64,000 nucleotides of DNA. Origin: Stappia sp. Its GTDB lineage: Bacteria; Pseudomonadota; Alphaproteobacteria; Rhizobiales; Stappiaceae. Under the pieces are notes generated by a model, which worked only from the letters and a program-made list of their open reading frames with translations, searched no databases and was not told where the DNA came from. A program made the translations under genes and the position numbers. Shown here piece after piece: positions 20,857-30,362 of this stretch (positions within the stretch are counted from its first letter, which is position 1; each line of letters begins with the position of its first letter). The stretch lies in the NCBI RefSeq assembly GCF_040110915.1, contig NZ_CP157793.1, positions 1,686,939-1,750,938 on the forward strand. The letters are read 5' to 3'.

Positions 20857-23800
20857 TCAGCCGGGCTCCTTCGGGATCGACGAAAACGGGCGAGACGACC
20901 TCGACGGCCACCGCGCCGTCGGGCATGGGCACATGGAGCGTTTCGCCGATCAGGGCGCGACCGTCGGCCACCATGGCAAGCGCGATGGGGCGGCCCACGG
21001 CCGGCGAGCGATAGGAGGAGGTCACATGGCCGAGCGCCGGGGTCTTCAGCGCCGGCTTCGCCGCGCGCGTGATCTGCGCGCCCTCCTCCAGAACGGTCTT
21101 CGCATCGCGTGTCAGCAGACCGACGAGCTGCTTGCGCCCTTCCGCCACCAGATCGGGACGGGCCAGCGACCGCATGCCGACGAAATCGGCCTTCTTCTTG
21201 CCGATCGCCCAGGACATGCCGACGTCATCCGGCGTCGCGGTGCCGTCGGTTTCCTGACCGACGATGATGTAGCCCTTTTCGGCCCGCAACACGTGCATCG
21301 TCTCCGTGCCGTAGGCGCAGCCGCCGGCCGCCTCGACATTCGCCCAAAGGGCCTCCCACACCCGGCGCGCGCAGGACGGCGGCACGTTGATCTCGAACCC
21401 GGCCTCACCGGTGAAGCTCATGCGGAAGAGCCGCGTCGGGATCCCGCCCATCACGTGCCCCTCGCGCACCGACATATGCGGCATCGCGTCGGCCGACAGG
21501 TCGATGTCGTCGACGAGCGGCGCGATCACCTCGCGCGCCTTCGGCCCCTGCACGGCGATCACCGCCCATTGCTCGGTGGTGGAGGTCAGCCAGACGTTCA
21601 GATCGCTCCACTCCGTCTGGAGATAGTCTTCCATATGCGCCAGCACGCGCGGCGCGCCGCCGGTTGTCGTCGTGACATGGAAGCGGTCCTCGGCGAGCCG
21701 GCCGACGACGCCGTCGTCCATGATGAAGCCGGCCTCGTTGAGCATCAGGCCGTAGCGCAGACGCCCCACCCCGAGCTTTATCCAGGGATTGGTGTAGATG
21801 CGGTTCAGGAACTCCGCCGCATCGGGCCCGACGACCTCGATCTTGCCGAGCGTCGAGGCATCGAACAGGCCGACGCTCTCGCGCACCGTCCGGCATTCGC
21901 GCTCGACCGCGTCATGCATGGTCTCGCCCGCCTGGGGAAAGTACCAGGCCCGCTTCCACAGGCCCACATCCTCGAAGGCCGCGCCCTTGCCATGCGCCCA
22001 CTCGTGGATCGGCGTCCGGCGCACGGGGTCGAAGACATCGCCGCGCGAGGTGGTGGCCAGCGTGCCGAAGGTGACCGGCGTATAGGGCTGACGGAAGGTC
22101 GTGAGCCCGACCTGCGGGATCTCGCGCCCCAGCGCGTCGGCGGCGATGCCGAGCGCGTTCATGTTGGAGAGCCGGCCCTGATCGGTCGCCATGCCGGTGG
22201 TCGTGTAGCGCTTGATGTGCTCGATGGAATGCATGCCCTCGCGCACGGCGAGCTTCACGTCCTTGGCCGTCACGTCGTTCTGGAAATCGACGAAGGCGCG
22301 CACGCGGGCCGCGTCGCGGTCGTGCGGCACGGCTCCGAGCGTCCCCCCGGCCCCCGCCGCGCCGCCGCGCACGGAAAAGCTCAAGGTCTCGCCCGACGCG
22401 CCGGTCGCCGCCTGCGCCGCCTCCAGCCCGGCGCGCGCGCCATCGGCGAGCACCTCGCCCAGACCGTCGACACCGCGACAGCTCCCGGCCGAACGTTCCG
22501 CCTGGACCGGCGCTCCGGGCAGGAAGGCGCCCTTGTCGGCGTCCCACACGACCTTGCCGCGCGACTGCGAATACAGGCTCACATTCGGCGTCCAGCCGCC
22601 CGACATCAGCACGCAGTCGCAGGCGACCTCGCCGGCGGCCATCACGCCCGAGCCGGTCGGGCGCCCCAGGAGGATCCCCTTGACGCGGGTCTTGCCGAGC
22701 GCGCCGGTGACGACGCAATTCGTTTCCACGCGAATGCCGGCGGCCTTGGCCTGCGCCACCAGATCCGGGTCCGGATCGCTCCGCATGTCGGCGATGACGA
22801 CGATCCGCGCGCCGGCGGCCGCGCAGTCCAGCGCGGCGCGCCAGGCGGTATCGCAGGCGGTGGCGACGGCGATGTCGCGACCGGGGAGCACGCCGTAGCG
22901 GTTGGCGTAGATGCGCCCGGCCTCGGCCAGCAGGATGCCCGGACGGTCGTTGTCGGGAAAAACCAGCGGCCGCTCGATGGCGCCGGTGGCGATCACCACC
23001 TGCCGCGCGCGCACCTGCCACATCCGCTCGCGCGGACTGTCGGCGTCGGGCGTGGCGAGATGATCCGTCACCCGCTCGGCGAGCGCGAGATAATTGTGGT
23101 TGAAATAGCCGAAGACGGTGGTGCGCGGCAGCACCGTCACCCGGTCGTTCTCCGCCAGTTCGGCGAGAACGGCGGCCACCCACTCGGCGCCCGGCGTGCC
23201 GTCGATGGCAGCCGCGCCGTCATGCAGCAGCGAGCCGCCCGGTTCCGCCTGTTCGTCGGCCACAATGACCCGCGCGCCCGAGCGCGCGGCGGCCAGCGCG
23301 GCGGCGAGCCCCGCCGGACCGGCGCCGGCCACCAGCACGTCGCAATGGGCGTAGCGGTTGGCGTAGCGGTCCGTGTCGGGCTCCTTCGGCGCGGTGCCGA
23401 GCCCGGCCGCCGCGCGGATGACAGGCTCGTAGACCGCATCCCAGAAGCCTTTCGGCCACATGAAGGTCTTGTAGTAGAAGCCGGCAACGAAGAGCGGCGC
23501 GAGCTTGTCGTTGATCGCGCCGATGTCGAAGGAAAGCGACGGCCAGCGGTTCTGGCTTTCCGCCTTCAGCCCTTCGTAGACCTCGACCTGGGTCGCGCGC
23601 AGGTTGGGCGTCGACTGACCGGGCGCGCGCGCCACGCCGACGAGCGCGTTGGGCTCCTCGGAGCCGGCCGTCACCACGCCGCGCGGGCGGTGATACTTGA
23701 AGGAGCGGCCCATCAGATGCACGCCGTTCGCCAGCAGGGCGGAGGCGAGCGTGTCGCCGGCATGGCCCTCGTAGGTCGTGCCGTCGAAGGTGAAGCGCAG

Positions 23801-23878
23801 CCGCGCGCCTCGGTCGATGCGCCCGCCGGAGGCCGTGCGAAAAGGCTGAGCCCCGGCCTGTCTCGATCCTTGCGTCAC
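20849..23878 (-). CDS. soxA: sarcosine oxidase alpha subunit
   Basis: The large subunit, 1009 residues. The N-terminal part is a 2Fe-2S-ferredoxin-like segment (RFTFDGTTYEGHAGDTLASALLANG). A dinucleotide-binding domain with GAGPAGLAAALAAARSGA binds NAD. The C-terminal half is a GcvT-like folate-binding domain (TPIHEWH-like TPIHEWAHGK, FTGEAGFEI), where formaldehyde is transferred to tetrahydrofolate. The start is a GTG at 23878 that overlaps the soxD stop by four bases (GTGA). The enzyme demethylates sarcosine to glycine with release of H2O2. Confidence 0.95.
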   Translation of the reverse strand: MTQGSRQAGAQPFRTASGGRIDRGARLRFTFDGTTYEGHAGDTLASALLANGVHLMGRSFKYHRPRGVVTAGSEEPNALVGVARAPGQSTPNLRATQVEVYEGLKAESQNRWPSLSFDIGAINDKLAPLFVAGFYYKTFMWPKGFWDAVYEPVIRAAAGLGTAPKEPDTDRYANRYAHCDVLVAGAGPAGLAAALAAARSGARVIVADEQAEPGGSLLHDGAAAIDGTPGAEWVAAVLAELAENDRVTVLPRTTVFGYFNHNYLALAERVTDHLATPDADSPRERMWQVRARQVVIATGAIERPLVFPDNDRPGILLAEAGRIYANRYGVLPGRDIAVATACDTAWRAALDCAAAGARIVVIADMRSDPDPDLVAQAKAAGIRVETNCVVTGALGKTRVKGILLGRPTGSGVMAAGEVACDCVLMSGGWTPNVSLYSQSRGKVVWDADKGAFLPGAPVQAERSAGSCRGVDGLGEVLADGARAGLEAAQAATGASGETLSFSVRGGAAGAGGTLGAVPHDRDAARVRAFVDFQNDVTAKDVKLAVREGMHSIEHIKRYTTTGMATDQGRLSNMNALGIAADALGREIPQVGLTTFRQPYTPVTFGTLATTSRGDVFDPVRRTPIHEWAHGKGAAFEDVGLWKRAWYFPQAGETMHDAVERECRTVRESVGLFDASTLGKIEVVGPDAAEFLNRIYTNPWIKLGVGRLRYGLMLNEAGFIMDDGVVGRLAEDRFHVTTTTGGAPRVLAHMEDYLQTEWSDLNVWLTSTTEQWAVIAVQGPKAREVIAPLVDDIDLSADAMPHMSVREGHVMGGIPTRLFRMSFTGEAGFEINVPPSCARRVWEALWANVEAAGGCAYGTETMHVLRAEKGYIIVGQETDGTATPDDVGMSWAIGKKKADFVGMRSLARPDLVAEGRKQLVGLLTRDAKTVLEEGAQITRAAKPALKTPALGHVTSSYRSPAVGRPIALAMVADGRALIGETLHVPMPDGAVAVEVVSPVFVDPEGARLNV

Positions 23879-24180
23879 TGGCCGCCCTCCTTGCGCAGGG
23901 TGTCGAGGTCGGGCCTCGGCTCGCCGGTCTTGTAGACGGTGACGAAGGCATCGCTCACCGTGTCGCGTACCGCGTTGAAGAAGCGTCCGCAGCCATGCAC
24001 GTGCCGCCAGCGTTCTGCCAGCAACCCCTTGGGATTGGTGCGCATGTAGAGGAAGTCGGCCCATTCGTGATCGTCGAGCTCGGACGGCGCGCGCGGCCGG
24101 TCGATATGCGCCTCGCCGCCGCAGCGGAACTCGATCTCGGGGCGCTCGACCCCGCACCAGGGACAGTGGATCAAGAGCAT
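23875..24180 (-). CDS. soxD: sarcosine oxidase delta subunit
   Basis: A 101-residue zinc-binding subunit of TSOX. The N-terminal MLLIHCPWCGVRxE-like segment (CPWCG, residues 6-10) and the HGCGRFFN segment provide the Cys/His ligands expected in SoxD. It also has the conserved DHEWADFLYMRTNPKG stretch. It starts 10 bases after soxB on the same strand and overlaps soxA by four bases, the normal B-D-A-G order. Confidence 0.95.
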   Translation of the reverse strand: MLLIHCPWCGVERPEIEFRCGGEAHIDRPRAPSELDDHEWADFLYMRTNPKGLLAERWRHVHGCGRFFNAVRDTVSDAFVTVYKTGEPRPDLDTLRKEGGQ

Positions 24181-24190
24181 GGGCGGAACC

Positions 24191-25444
24191 TCAATGCGCG
24201 ACGGCGGCGGCCGCCGCTTCGTCGATGAGCCGGCCGGTGCGGAACCGGTCGAGCGTGAAGGGCGCGTTGATCGGATGCGGCTCGTCGCGCGCAATGGTAT
24301 GCGCGAAGGTATGCGCCGAGCCCGGTGTCGCCTTGAAGCCGCCCGTGCCCCAGCCGCAATTGACGTAGAGCCCCGGCACCGGCGTCTTGGCGATGATCGG
24401 CGAGCGGTCCGGCGTCACATCGACGATGCCGCCCCAGTTTCTGAGCATCCGCATGCGGCGGAACATCGGAAACAGCTCGCAGATGGCATCCACCGTATGC
24501 GTGGTGATCTGCAATCCCCCGGTCTGGCTGTAGGACACATACTGGTCGGTGCCCGCGCCGATCACCAGTTCGCCCTTGTCGGACTGGGAGATATAGGCAT
24601 GCACCGTGTTGGACATCACCACGCAGGGAAAGCACGGCTTCACCGGCTCGGACACCAGCGCCTGAAGCGGATTGGATTCCAGGGGCATGCGGAGCCCCGC
24701 CATGTCCATCACCACGGAGGTATGACCGGCAGCGACGACGCCGATCTTCTTCGCGCCGATGAAACCCCTGGTGGTCTCCACACCCTCCACCGCGCCATCC
24801 GCCCCGCGGCGGATACCGGTGACCGCGCAGTTCTGGATGATGTCGACGCCGTATTTGTCGGCCCCGCGCGCGTAACCCCAGGCGACCGCGTCGTGACGGG
24901 CGACGCCGGCCTTGCGCTGCAGCGCCGCGCCCATCACCGGATAGCGGATGTTCTTGCCGATGTTGAGCGGCGGGCAATAGTCCTTCGCCTCTTCGGGCGT
25001 CAGCCATTCGTTCTGCACGCCGGCGAGCCGGTTGGCGTGCACGTGGCGCTTGAACACCTGCACGTCGTGCACGGTATGCGCCAGCATCATCACGCCGCGC
25101 GCGGAATACATGACGTTGTAGTTCAGCTCCTGCGACAGGCCCTGCCACAGATCCACCGCGTGGTCGTAGAGCGCCTCGCTTTCCTCCCACAGGTAGTTGG
25201 AGCGCACGATGGTGGTGTTGCGGCCCGTGTTGCCGCCGCCGAGCCAACCCTTGTCCAGAACGGCGATGTTGGTCAGCCCATGTTCCTTGGCAAGATAATA
25301 GGCGGTCCCGAGCCCATGTCCGCCGGCGCCGATGATGATCACGTCATAGGATGCCTTGGGCTCGGGCTTGCGCCACTGATGCCCCCAGTCCCGATGCGCG
25401 TTCATGGCCTTGCGGGCCAGCTCCCAGAAGGAAAAACGTGTCAT
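24191..25444 (-). CDS. soxB: sarcosine oxidase beta subunit
   Basis: The 417-residue catalytic subunit, where sarcosine is oxidised at FAD. The Rossmann motif is [14 protein letters not shown] (residues 39-52), followed by an E/D-type NLDKG-like second strand ([16 protein letters not shown]). His184 lies in [14 protein letters not shown], the context in which covalent FMN attaches in characterised tetrameric enzymes; this assignment is inferred from family knowledge. It is the first gene of the operon. The leader (25445-25581) shows no clear riboswitch or terminator. Confidence 0.95.
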   Translation of the reverse strand: MTRFSFWELARKAMNAHRDWGHQWRKPEPKASYDVIIIGAGGHGLGTAYYLAKEHGLTNIAVLDKGWLGGGNTGRNTTIVRSNYLWEESEALYDHAVDLWQGLSQELNYNVMYSARGVMMLAHTVHDVQVFKRHVHANRLAGVQNEWLTPEEAKDYCPPLNIGKNIRYPVMGAALQRKAGVARHDAVAWGYARGADKYGVDIIQNCAVTGIRRGADGAVEGVETTRGFIGAKKIGVVAAGHTSVVMDMAGLRMPLESNPLQALVSEPVKPCFPCVVMSNTVHAYISQSDKGELVIGAGTDQYVSYSQTGGLQITTHTVDAICELFPMFRRMRMLRNWGGIVDVTPDRSPIIAKTPVPGLYVNCGWGTGGFKATPGSAHTFAHTIARDEPHPINAPFTLDRFRTGRLIDEAAAAAVAH

Positions 25445-25581
25445 GCGACCCTCGGTTTGGTCTCGCGGCGGTCACGGATCGCGCGACCGCTCTGGCTTTG
25501 TGACGCCGTTCGGCCCGTCCGGCTTGTGCAAATCCGACATGCGGGCAAGCCTTTGCGTCGCCTGGACGACAGCGCCCGCCC

Positions 25582-25983
25582 CTAACCGTCCCGGGTCTTG
25601 CGAAACCACGCAAGGCCCGCGGCCGCAACCCCGACCCAGGTCAGGATCAGCAGGCTGCCGCCGAGCGGGGCGGCGAAGGGAAACAGACGCGTCCCCGCGA
25701 AGGCGCGCGCCAGCAGGTCTCCGCAGAAAAGCAGCAGGCCGAGGGTGAGCACAAGGCCGATGCCGGCGAAGATCGACCGCGGTCGCCACCGCAAGGCGAA
25801 GGCCAGAAAGAGATAGAGCGGCGCATGCACGAGCAGCATTCGCGACGCCGGCTCCAGAAGCGCGCCGGCGGCGGCATGGCTGGCGCCCGCCGCAAGCGCC
25901 ACGCCGGCCGCGCCGGCGAGACCCGCGAGCAGAAGCATCGCCCCGCTCGGACCGTTTTCTCGCGGTGCGCGCGCCTCACGCAT
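25582..25983 (-). CDS. DUF423 family membrane protein
   Basis: A 133-residue protein with four predicted helices and the LLAGLAGAAGVALAAGASHA start and HAPLYLFLAFAL segment of the DUF423 (YgdD-like) family, of unknown function. The start used overlaps the stop of the upstream nitrilase-like gene by eight bases. A start at the internal Met16 would fit the family equally well. Confidence 0.72.
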   Translation of the reverse strand: MREARAPRENGPSGAMLLLAGLAGAAGVALAAGASHAAAGALLEPASRMLLVHAPLYLFLAFALRWRPRSIFAGIGLVLTLGLLLFCGDLLARAFAGTRLFPFAAPLGGSLLILTWVGVAAAGLAWFRKTRDG

Positions 25984-26890
25984 GGCGCACCGAAACGCCG
26001 TCGGCCGACCAGGCGCCGGGCCAGACTTCCGCCGCGCCGTCCCGCAGCTTGCGGATCTCGCCGACCGGAACCGCGACCGCGAGATAGGGCTCGCTGCCGT
26101 CTTCCCCGTCGACGGGCGGCACCTCGCCGCCGATCCCTGTATAACCGAGCGAGGGTTCGCACGGCAGATAAAGCGCCGCGCCGGAGACGTTGGTGTCGTT
26201 TTGCGTCGTTCCCGGCGCGGCTCCGACGACCCCGCACACGCCGACGGCGCACATCAGTTCCACCGCCCGCGCGCGGGCACAGCCGAACACGCGATGATAG
26301 CCGGCAAGGCTCGACGTCATGGAGGGCACCAGCAGAAGATCGGGCCGGGCCGGCGCCAGGAGGCAGGAGAGCGCCGGCATTTCCACGTCGAGACAGATCA
26401 GCAGCGCGATGCGCACCCCGTCGATCTCGAAGACCGGCACATGCCGTCCGGGCGTGAGCACCCAGCTTCCGGGATCGCGCTCGAAGGGCGTCAGCGCCAG
26501 CTTGTCGTGGACGATCTCGCGCCCGTCCGGCAGGAACACCGGCGCCCGATTGACATATCCGCCCTCCGGCGCGGCCTGCGGCACGGAGCCCGCGACCAGC
26601 CCGACGCCGGCTTGCGCGGCAAGGCGCTTCATCTCGGGCAGCAGTCGGTCGGCCTCGCCCGCCATCCAGGCGATTTCCTGCGTCGGCTCAAGACCCTCCG
26701 GCTTCCAGGCGAGAAAGGCCTCGCTCAGATACTCCGGCAGCACGAGCAGGCGCGCGCCATCGGCGCGGGCGCGCTCCAGCCGGTCCGCCACACCGCGCAG
26801 AAAGGCATCGGGCGTGGCGCCGGTGCGGGCCAGATTGTAGGCGCACAGGGCGATGGAAAACGTGTCGTGTGAAGTGTTGTCGCGCATCAT
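25976..26890 (-). CDS. carbon-nitrogen hydrolase (nitrilase superfamily)
   Basis: A 304-residue amidase-type enzyme. The Glu-Lys-Cys triad is visible: Glu in LVLPEYLSEAF, Lys in IVHDKLALTPFE, and the nucleophilic Cys in ALLICLDVEMP. The substrate is not predictable; proteins of this shape hydrolyse amides, carbamoyl groups or nitriles. Two adjacent ATGs (26890 and 26887) are possible starts and neither has a strong Shine-Dalgarno. It is coupled to the downstream DUF423 gene. Confidence 0.82.
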   Translation of the reverse strand: MMRDNTSHDTFSIALCAYNLARTGATPDAFLRGVADRLERARADGARLLVLPEYLSEAFLAWKPEGLEPTQEIAWMAGEADRLLPEMKRLAAQAGVGLVAGSVPQAAPEGGYVNRAPVFLPDGREIVHDKLALTPFERDPGSWVLTPGRHVPVFEIDGVRIALLICLDVEMPALSCLLAPARPDLLLVPSMTSSLAGYHRVFGCARARAVELMCAVGVCGVVGAAPGTTQNDTNVSGAALYLPCEPSLGYTGIGGEVPPVDGEDGSEPYLAVAVPVGEIRKLRDGAAEVWPGAWSADGVSVRHA

Positions 26891-27005
26891 GGGTGCGATG
26901 CTGACGGGCCGGACGCGTGAGCGCAAGACGACACGGCGCCGCCCCTTGCAGCAGACACCGACTCACGCTGAACTCTTTGTGGAAAACGTATGAACGCGCG
27001 CCGCG

Positions 27006-27209
27006 TCAGTCGTTGATCGCGAAGAGCTTGGCCGCCATCGCGAGGCTGGCGAGCACGAGGCCGGCGCGCACCTGTGTGCCCGCGCGGTCGTCATTGTCCG
27101 GAACGGCCACGACGCCCGTGCGCTTGAGGCGCTGCAGCGCGCGGTCGGCATTGTCGGCCGCCATGTCGACATCGGACATGAGCCGGCGCAACTGCGCACG
27201 AGGCGTCAT
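27006..27209 (-). CDS. small hypothetical protein, 67 residues
   Basis: A 67-residue protein with a charged N-terminal half (RRLMSDVDMAADNADRALQRLKR) that could form an amphipathic helix, and a short hydrophobic C-terminal segment (GLVLASLAMAAKLFAI). GGGGAGA seven bases before ATG 27209 supports the start. It lies 114 bases after recJ on the same strand. I do not recognise a family. Confidence 0.55.
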   Translation of the reverse strand: MTPRAQLRRLMSDVDMAADNADRALQRLKRTGVVAVPDNDDRAGTQVRAGLVLASLAMAAKLFAIND

Positions 27210-27322
27210 GATCGTCTCCCCAAAATCACCATCCGAAGACAGGCTAGGCAAACGGCGTTTCGGCTTGGTTAATGGGCGGCAGTTTTTGCCGCTGCCCGCC
27301 CGTTTTCGCTTCGCCGGTCCGG

Positions 27323-29152
27323 TCAGGGACGCGTCGTGCGCGGATCGGCGGCATCCAGCAGGCGCACCTGCACCTGTTCGCGACCCTGCCAGGTGTCGAG
27401 CGACAGCGCGCCTGCAAGATGCAGCCGCTCGCCGCGATGCGACAGCAGCATCTGCCCGAGCGCAGTGTCGGCGGCCTTGAAGGCGATGGCCTTGAGACTG
27501 CCCCCGCCGCCGTCGGCCAGGGTGGCCCGCACGTGCCCCTTGCCCACCACGTCGGCGAAGGAGATCCGGTGGCTGGGAAAGGCGAAGACGGGCTCCGCAT
27601 GGCCCGCGCCGAAGGGGCCGGCGCGTTCGAGGTCGTGATAGAGGGCAACCTGTGCCGCGCTCGCCGTCAGCGCGCCGTCGACCTTGAGCACATGCTCCGA
27701 GCGTGCCGCCGCGACCGCCTCGCCCAGTTCGGCATCGAGAAACGCCGTGAGGTCGTCGAGCCGGTCGCGGCGCACGGTCAGGCCGGCGGCCATCGCGTGC
27801 CCGCCGCCCTTTTCCAGGATCCCCTCGCCCACCGCCTTGCGCACGGCCGCGCCCAGATCGACGCCGGGGATCGAGCGGCCCGAGGCGATGCCCTTGCCGT
27901 CCGCGTCGAAGGCAACCGCGAACGCCGGCCGGCGGTGGCGCTCCTTGAGCCGCGAGGCAACCAGCCCGACGACGCCGGGATGCCAGCCGTCCGCGCCGGC
28001 GAAGAGCACCGCCGGGTCGGACGCGTCCAGCGCGACCATGGCCTGCGCCTCGCCCTCTTCCAGCATCGCCGCCTCGATGGCCTGACGCTCGCCGTTGAGG
28101 CGCTCCAGCGTCTCGGCGATCCCGCGCGCCTCGTCCATATCGCCGGTTGTGAGCAGCCGGGCACCCAGAGCGGCGTCGCCGATGCGTCCGCCGGCGTTGA
28201 TGCGCGGGCCGATCAGGAAGCCGAGATGATAGGGCGTCGGCGGTCCATGCACGCGCGCCACATCCGACAGCGCGGCGAGCCCTGGGTTGGCGCGCCGGTG
28301 CAGCGCCAGCAGCCCCTTGCGCACGAAGGCCCGGTTGAGCCCGGCAAGCGGCACCACGTCGCAGACCGTACCGACGGCCACGAGATCGAGCAGCGCCAGA
28401 AGATCGGGCTCGCTCCGCCCGGCGAACATCCCGCGTCGCCGCAATTCCCGGTTCAGCCCGACGACGAAGACGAAGGTCACGCCGACGGCGGCCAGATGGC
28501 CGAGCCCGGACAGATCGTCCTGACGGTTCGGGTTGACCAGCGCGACCGTCGGAGGAAGCTCCTCGCCGACCTGGTGGTGGTCGAGCACCACCACGTCGAG
28601 ATCGACGCCGCGCGCCTCCTCGAAGGCCTCGAAGGAGGTGCTGCCGCAATCGACGCAGACGAGCAACTCCGCGCCGTCGTCGCGCAGCATGCGGATCGCG
28701 GGTCCGTTCGGACCGTAGCCCTCCACGATGCGGTCGGGAATATGGATGCGGTTGGGCGTGCCGAGCGCGGAGAGATAGCGGCTGAGCAGCGCCGAGGACG
28801 TCGCCCCGTCGACGTCGTAATCGCCGAAGATCGCGATCCTGTGCCCCGCCTGAACCGCATCGGCCACCCGCGCCACGCCGGCATCGAGAGCCTGAAGCGC
28901 GCTGGGATCCGGCATCAGGTCCTTGACCGTGGGATCGAGAAAGGCGCCGGCCGCCTCCAGCGAAACGCCGCGCCCGGCGAGCACGCGCGCCACCACTTCC
29001 GGCACGCCGAGGCGCTGCGCGATGGCAAGCGCGGTCGGCGTCTCGGTGGCCGTGAGGCGTTCGCGCCAGGTGCGCCCGGATACGGAGCGGGTGACGCCCA
29101 GCACGCAGCGCCCCGTCTCGGAGGCCGCGGGCGTCAGGGGCGTTGCGATCAT
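27323..29152 (-). CDS. recJ: single-stranded-DNA-specific exonuclease RecJ
   Basis: A 609-residue 5'-3' single-strand exonuclease used in recombination and mismatch or base-excision repair. DHH-family motifs are in order: motif I GDYDVDG (110-116), motif II VDCGS (168-172), motif III DHH (191-193), and the GGRIGDA and GGHAMAAG stretches of the second part (DHHA1). An OB-like C-terminal region follows. Length is typical. It lies downstream of glpX and hom in the same direction, the conserved hom-glpX-recJ order of Hyphomicrobiales. Confidence 0.95.
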   Translation of the reverse strand: MIATPLTPAASETGRCVLGVTRSVSGRTWRERLTATETPTALAIAQRLGVPEVVARVLAGRGVSLEAAGAFLDPTVKDLMPDPSALQALDAGVARVADAVQAGHRIAIFGDYDVDGATSSALLSRYLSALGTPNRIHIPDRIVEGYGPNGPAIRMLRDDGAELLVCVDCGSTSFEAFEEARGVDLDVVVLDHHQVGEELPPTVALVNPNRQDDLSGLGHLAAVGVTFVFVVGLNRELRRRGMFAGRSEPDLLALLDLVAVGTVCDVVPLAGLNRAFVRKGLLALHRRANPGLAALSDVARVHGPPTPYHLGFLIGPRINAGGRIGDAALGARLLTTGDMDEARGIAETLERLNGERQAIEAAMLEEGEAQAMVALDASDPAVLFAGADGWHPGVVGLVASRLKERHRRPAFAVAFDADGKGIASGRSIPGVDLGAAVRKAVGEGILEKGGGHAMAAGLTVRRDRLDDLTAFLDAELGEAVAAARSEHVLKVDGALTASAAQVALYHDLERAGPFGAGHAEPVFAFPSHRISFADVVGKGHVRATLADGGGGSLKAIAFKAADTALGQMLLSHRGERLHLAGALSLDTWQGREQVQVRLLDAADPRTTRP

Positions 29153-29207
29153 GGGCTATGCCTTCCGCCACGGGAGCCGGGCGTGACCCGGCCGGTCAGT
29201 CCCCCCC

Positions 29208-29322
29208 GGCCGGGCCTGGCCCGGCCAATCTCACGCCCCAATGGCCGGGCCTGCCCGGCCAATCGGCTCAACGGCCGGGCCTGCCCGGCCGGTCAATCCC
29301 CACGGCCGGACCTGCGCCGGCC
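29208..29322. repeat. array of four GC-rich palindromes between recJ and glpX
   Basis: Four copies of a near-perfect palindrome related to GGCCGGGCCTGCCCGGCC occur at 29208-29226, 29243-29260, 29273-29290 and 29304-29322. Spacing is 30-35 bp, joined by short CAATC/CGG linkers. Copies 2 and 3 are identical and copies 1 and 4 carry single changes. The array fills most of the 172-base gap between the glpX stop and the recJ start. It resembles a REP-like intergenic array or multiple weak terminators. Confidence 0.75.
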
Positions 29323-29324
29323 GG

Positions 29325-30320
29325 TCAATCCAGGTGGAACTTGTCCAGCTGCGTGTGGCGCGCCTTGATGTAGCGCACGGTGCCGGTCGTGGAGCGCATC
29401 ACCACCGTGTGGGTGGTGATGTCGGCGCGGCCGAACCGCACGCCCTGCAGGAAATTGCCGTCGGTGACGCCGGTGGCGGCGAACAGCACGTCGCCGGTCG
29501 CCATCTCTTCCATTGTGTACTTGCGCTTGATGTCGGTGATGCCCATGCGGTGCGCACGCTCGACCTGCTCGTCGCGGGTGATCACCAGCCGCCCCTGCAT
29601 CTGGCCGCCGATGCAGCGCAGGGCGGCGGCCGCAAGCACGCCTTCCGGCGCGCCGCCGATGCCCATGTAGATGTCGATGCCCGTCTCGTCCGGATCGGTG
29701 GTGTGGATCACGCCGGCAACGTCGCCGTCGCCGATCAGGCGGATCGACACGCCGGCCGAACGCAGGTCCTCGATGATCTTGGCGTGGCGCGGCCGGTCGA
29801 GCACGCAGGCGGTGATCTCCGACACCGGCACGCCCTTGGCCTTGGCGAGTGCCGTCACGTTTTCCGAGGGCGATGCGTCGAGATCGACGAGGCCGGCCGG
29901 GTAGCCCGGGCCGATGGCGATCTTTTCCATGTAGCTGTCGGGGGCGTTCAGCAGTCCGCCCTTGGGCGCCAGCGCGATCACCGCCAGCGAATTCGGCAGG
30001 TTCTTGGCGCAGATGGTGGTGCCTTCCAGCGGATCGAGCGCGATGTCGACCGCCGGGCCCTGCTCGGTACCGACCCGCTCGCCGATGTAGAGCATCGGCG
30101 CCTCGTCGCGCTCGCCCTCGCCGATCACAACCGTGCCGTCGATGGGCAGCCGGTTGAGCTCACGCCGCATGGCGTCCACCGCGGCCTGGTCCGCCGCCTT
30201 TTCGTCGCCGCGTCCCCGCAAGCGCGCCGCCGCCACGGCCGCGCGTTCCGTCACGCGGGCCAGTTCAAGGGTCAGGATGCGGTCGAGAGCGTCGCCGGCG
30301 ACGGTTTCGGGGGTGGACAT
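29325..30320 (-). CDS. glpX: class II fructose-1,6-bisphosphatase GlpX
   Basis: A 331-residue Mg/Mn-dependent fructose-1,6-bisphosphatase for gluconeogenesis. Metal and substrate motifs include VVIGEGERDEAPMLYIGE, DPLEGTT and GDGDVAG, all diagnostic of GlpX. The C-terminal ITTHTVVMRS stretch fits as well. The start at 30320 has GAGGAAA upstream and is preferred over an ATG 24 bases earlier. It lies 42 bases after hom, in the conserved hom-glpX-recJ order. Confidence 0.95.
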   Translation of the reverse strand: MSTPETVAGDALDRILTLELARVTERAAVAAARLRGRGDEKAADQAAVDAMRRELNRLPIDGTVVIGEGERDEAPMLYIGERVGTEQGPAVDIALDPLEGTTICAKNLPNSLAVIALAPKGGLLNAPDSYMEKIAIGPGYPAGLVDLDASPSENVTALAKAKGVPVSEITACVLDRPRHAKIIEDLRSAGVSIRLIGDGDVAGVIHTTDPDETGIDIYMGIGGAPEGVLAAAALRCIGGQMQGRLVITRDEQVERAHRMGITDIKRKYTMEEMATGDVLFAATGVTDGNFLQGVRFGRADITTHTVVMRSTTGTVRYIKARHTQLDKFHLD

Positions 30321-30362
30321 GGGCTTTCCTCGGATACGTGTCACGAACAGGGATTGTGAGTG

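Noticed and set aside
20366..23935. Long plus-strand open frame over soxA and soxG
   Set aside because: The sox genes have full family motifs and coupled overlaps; the antisense frame has none.
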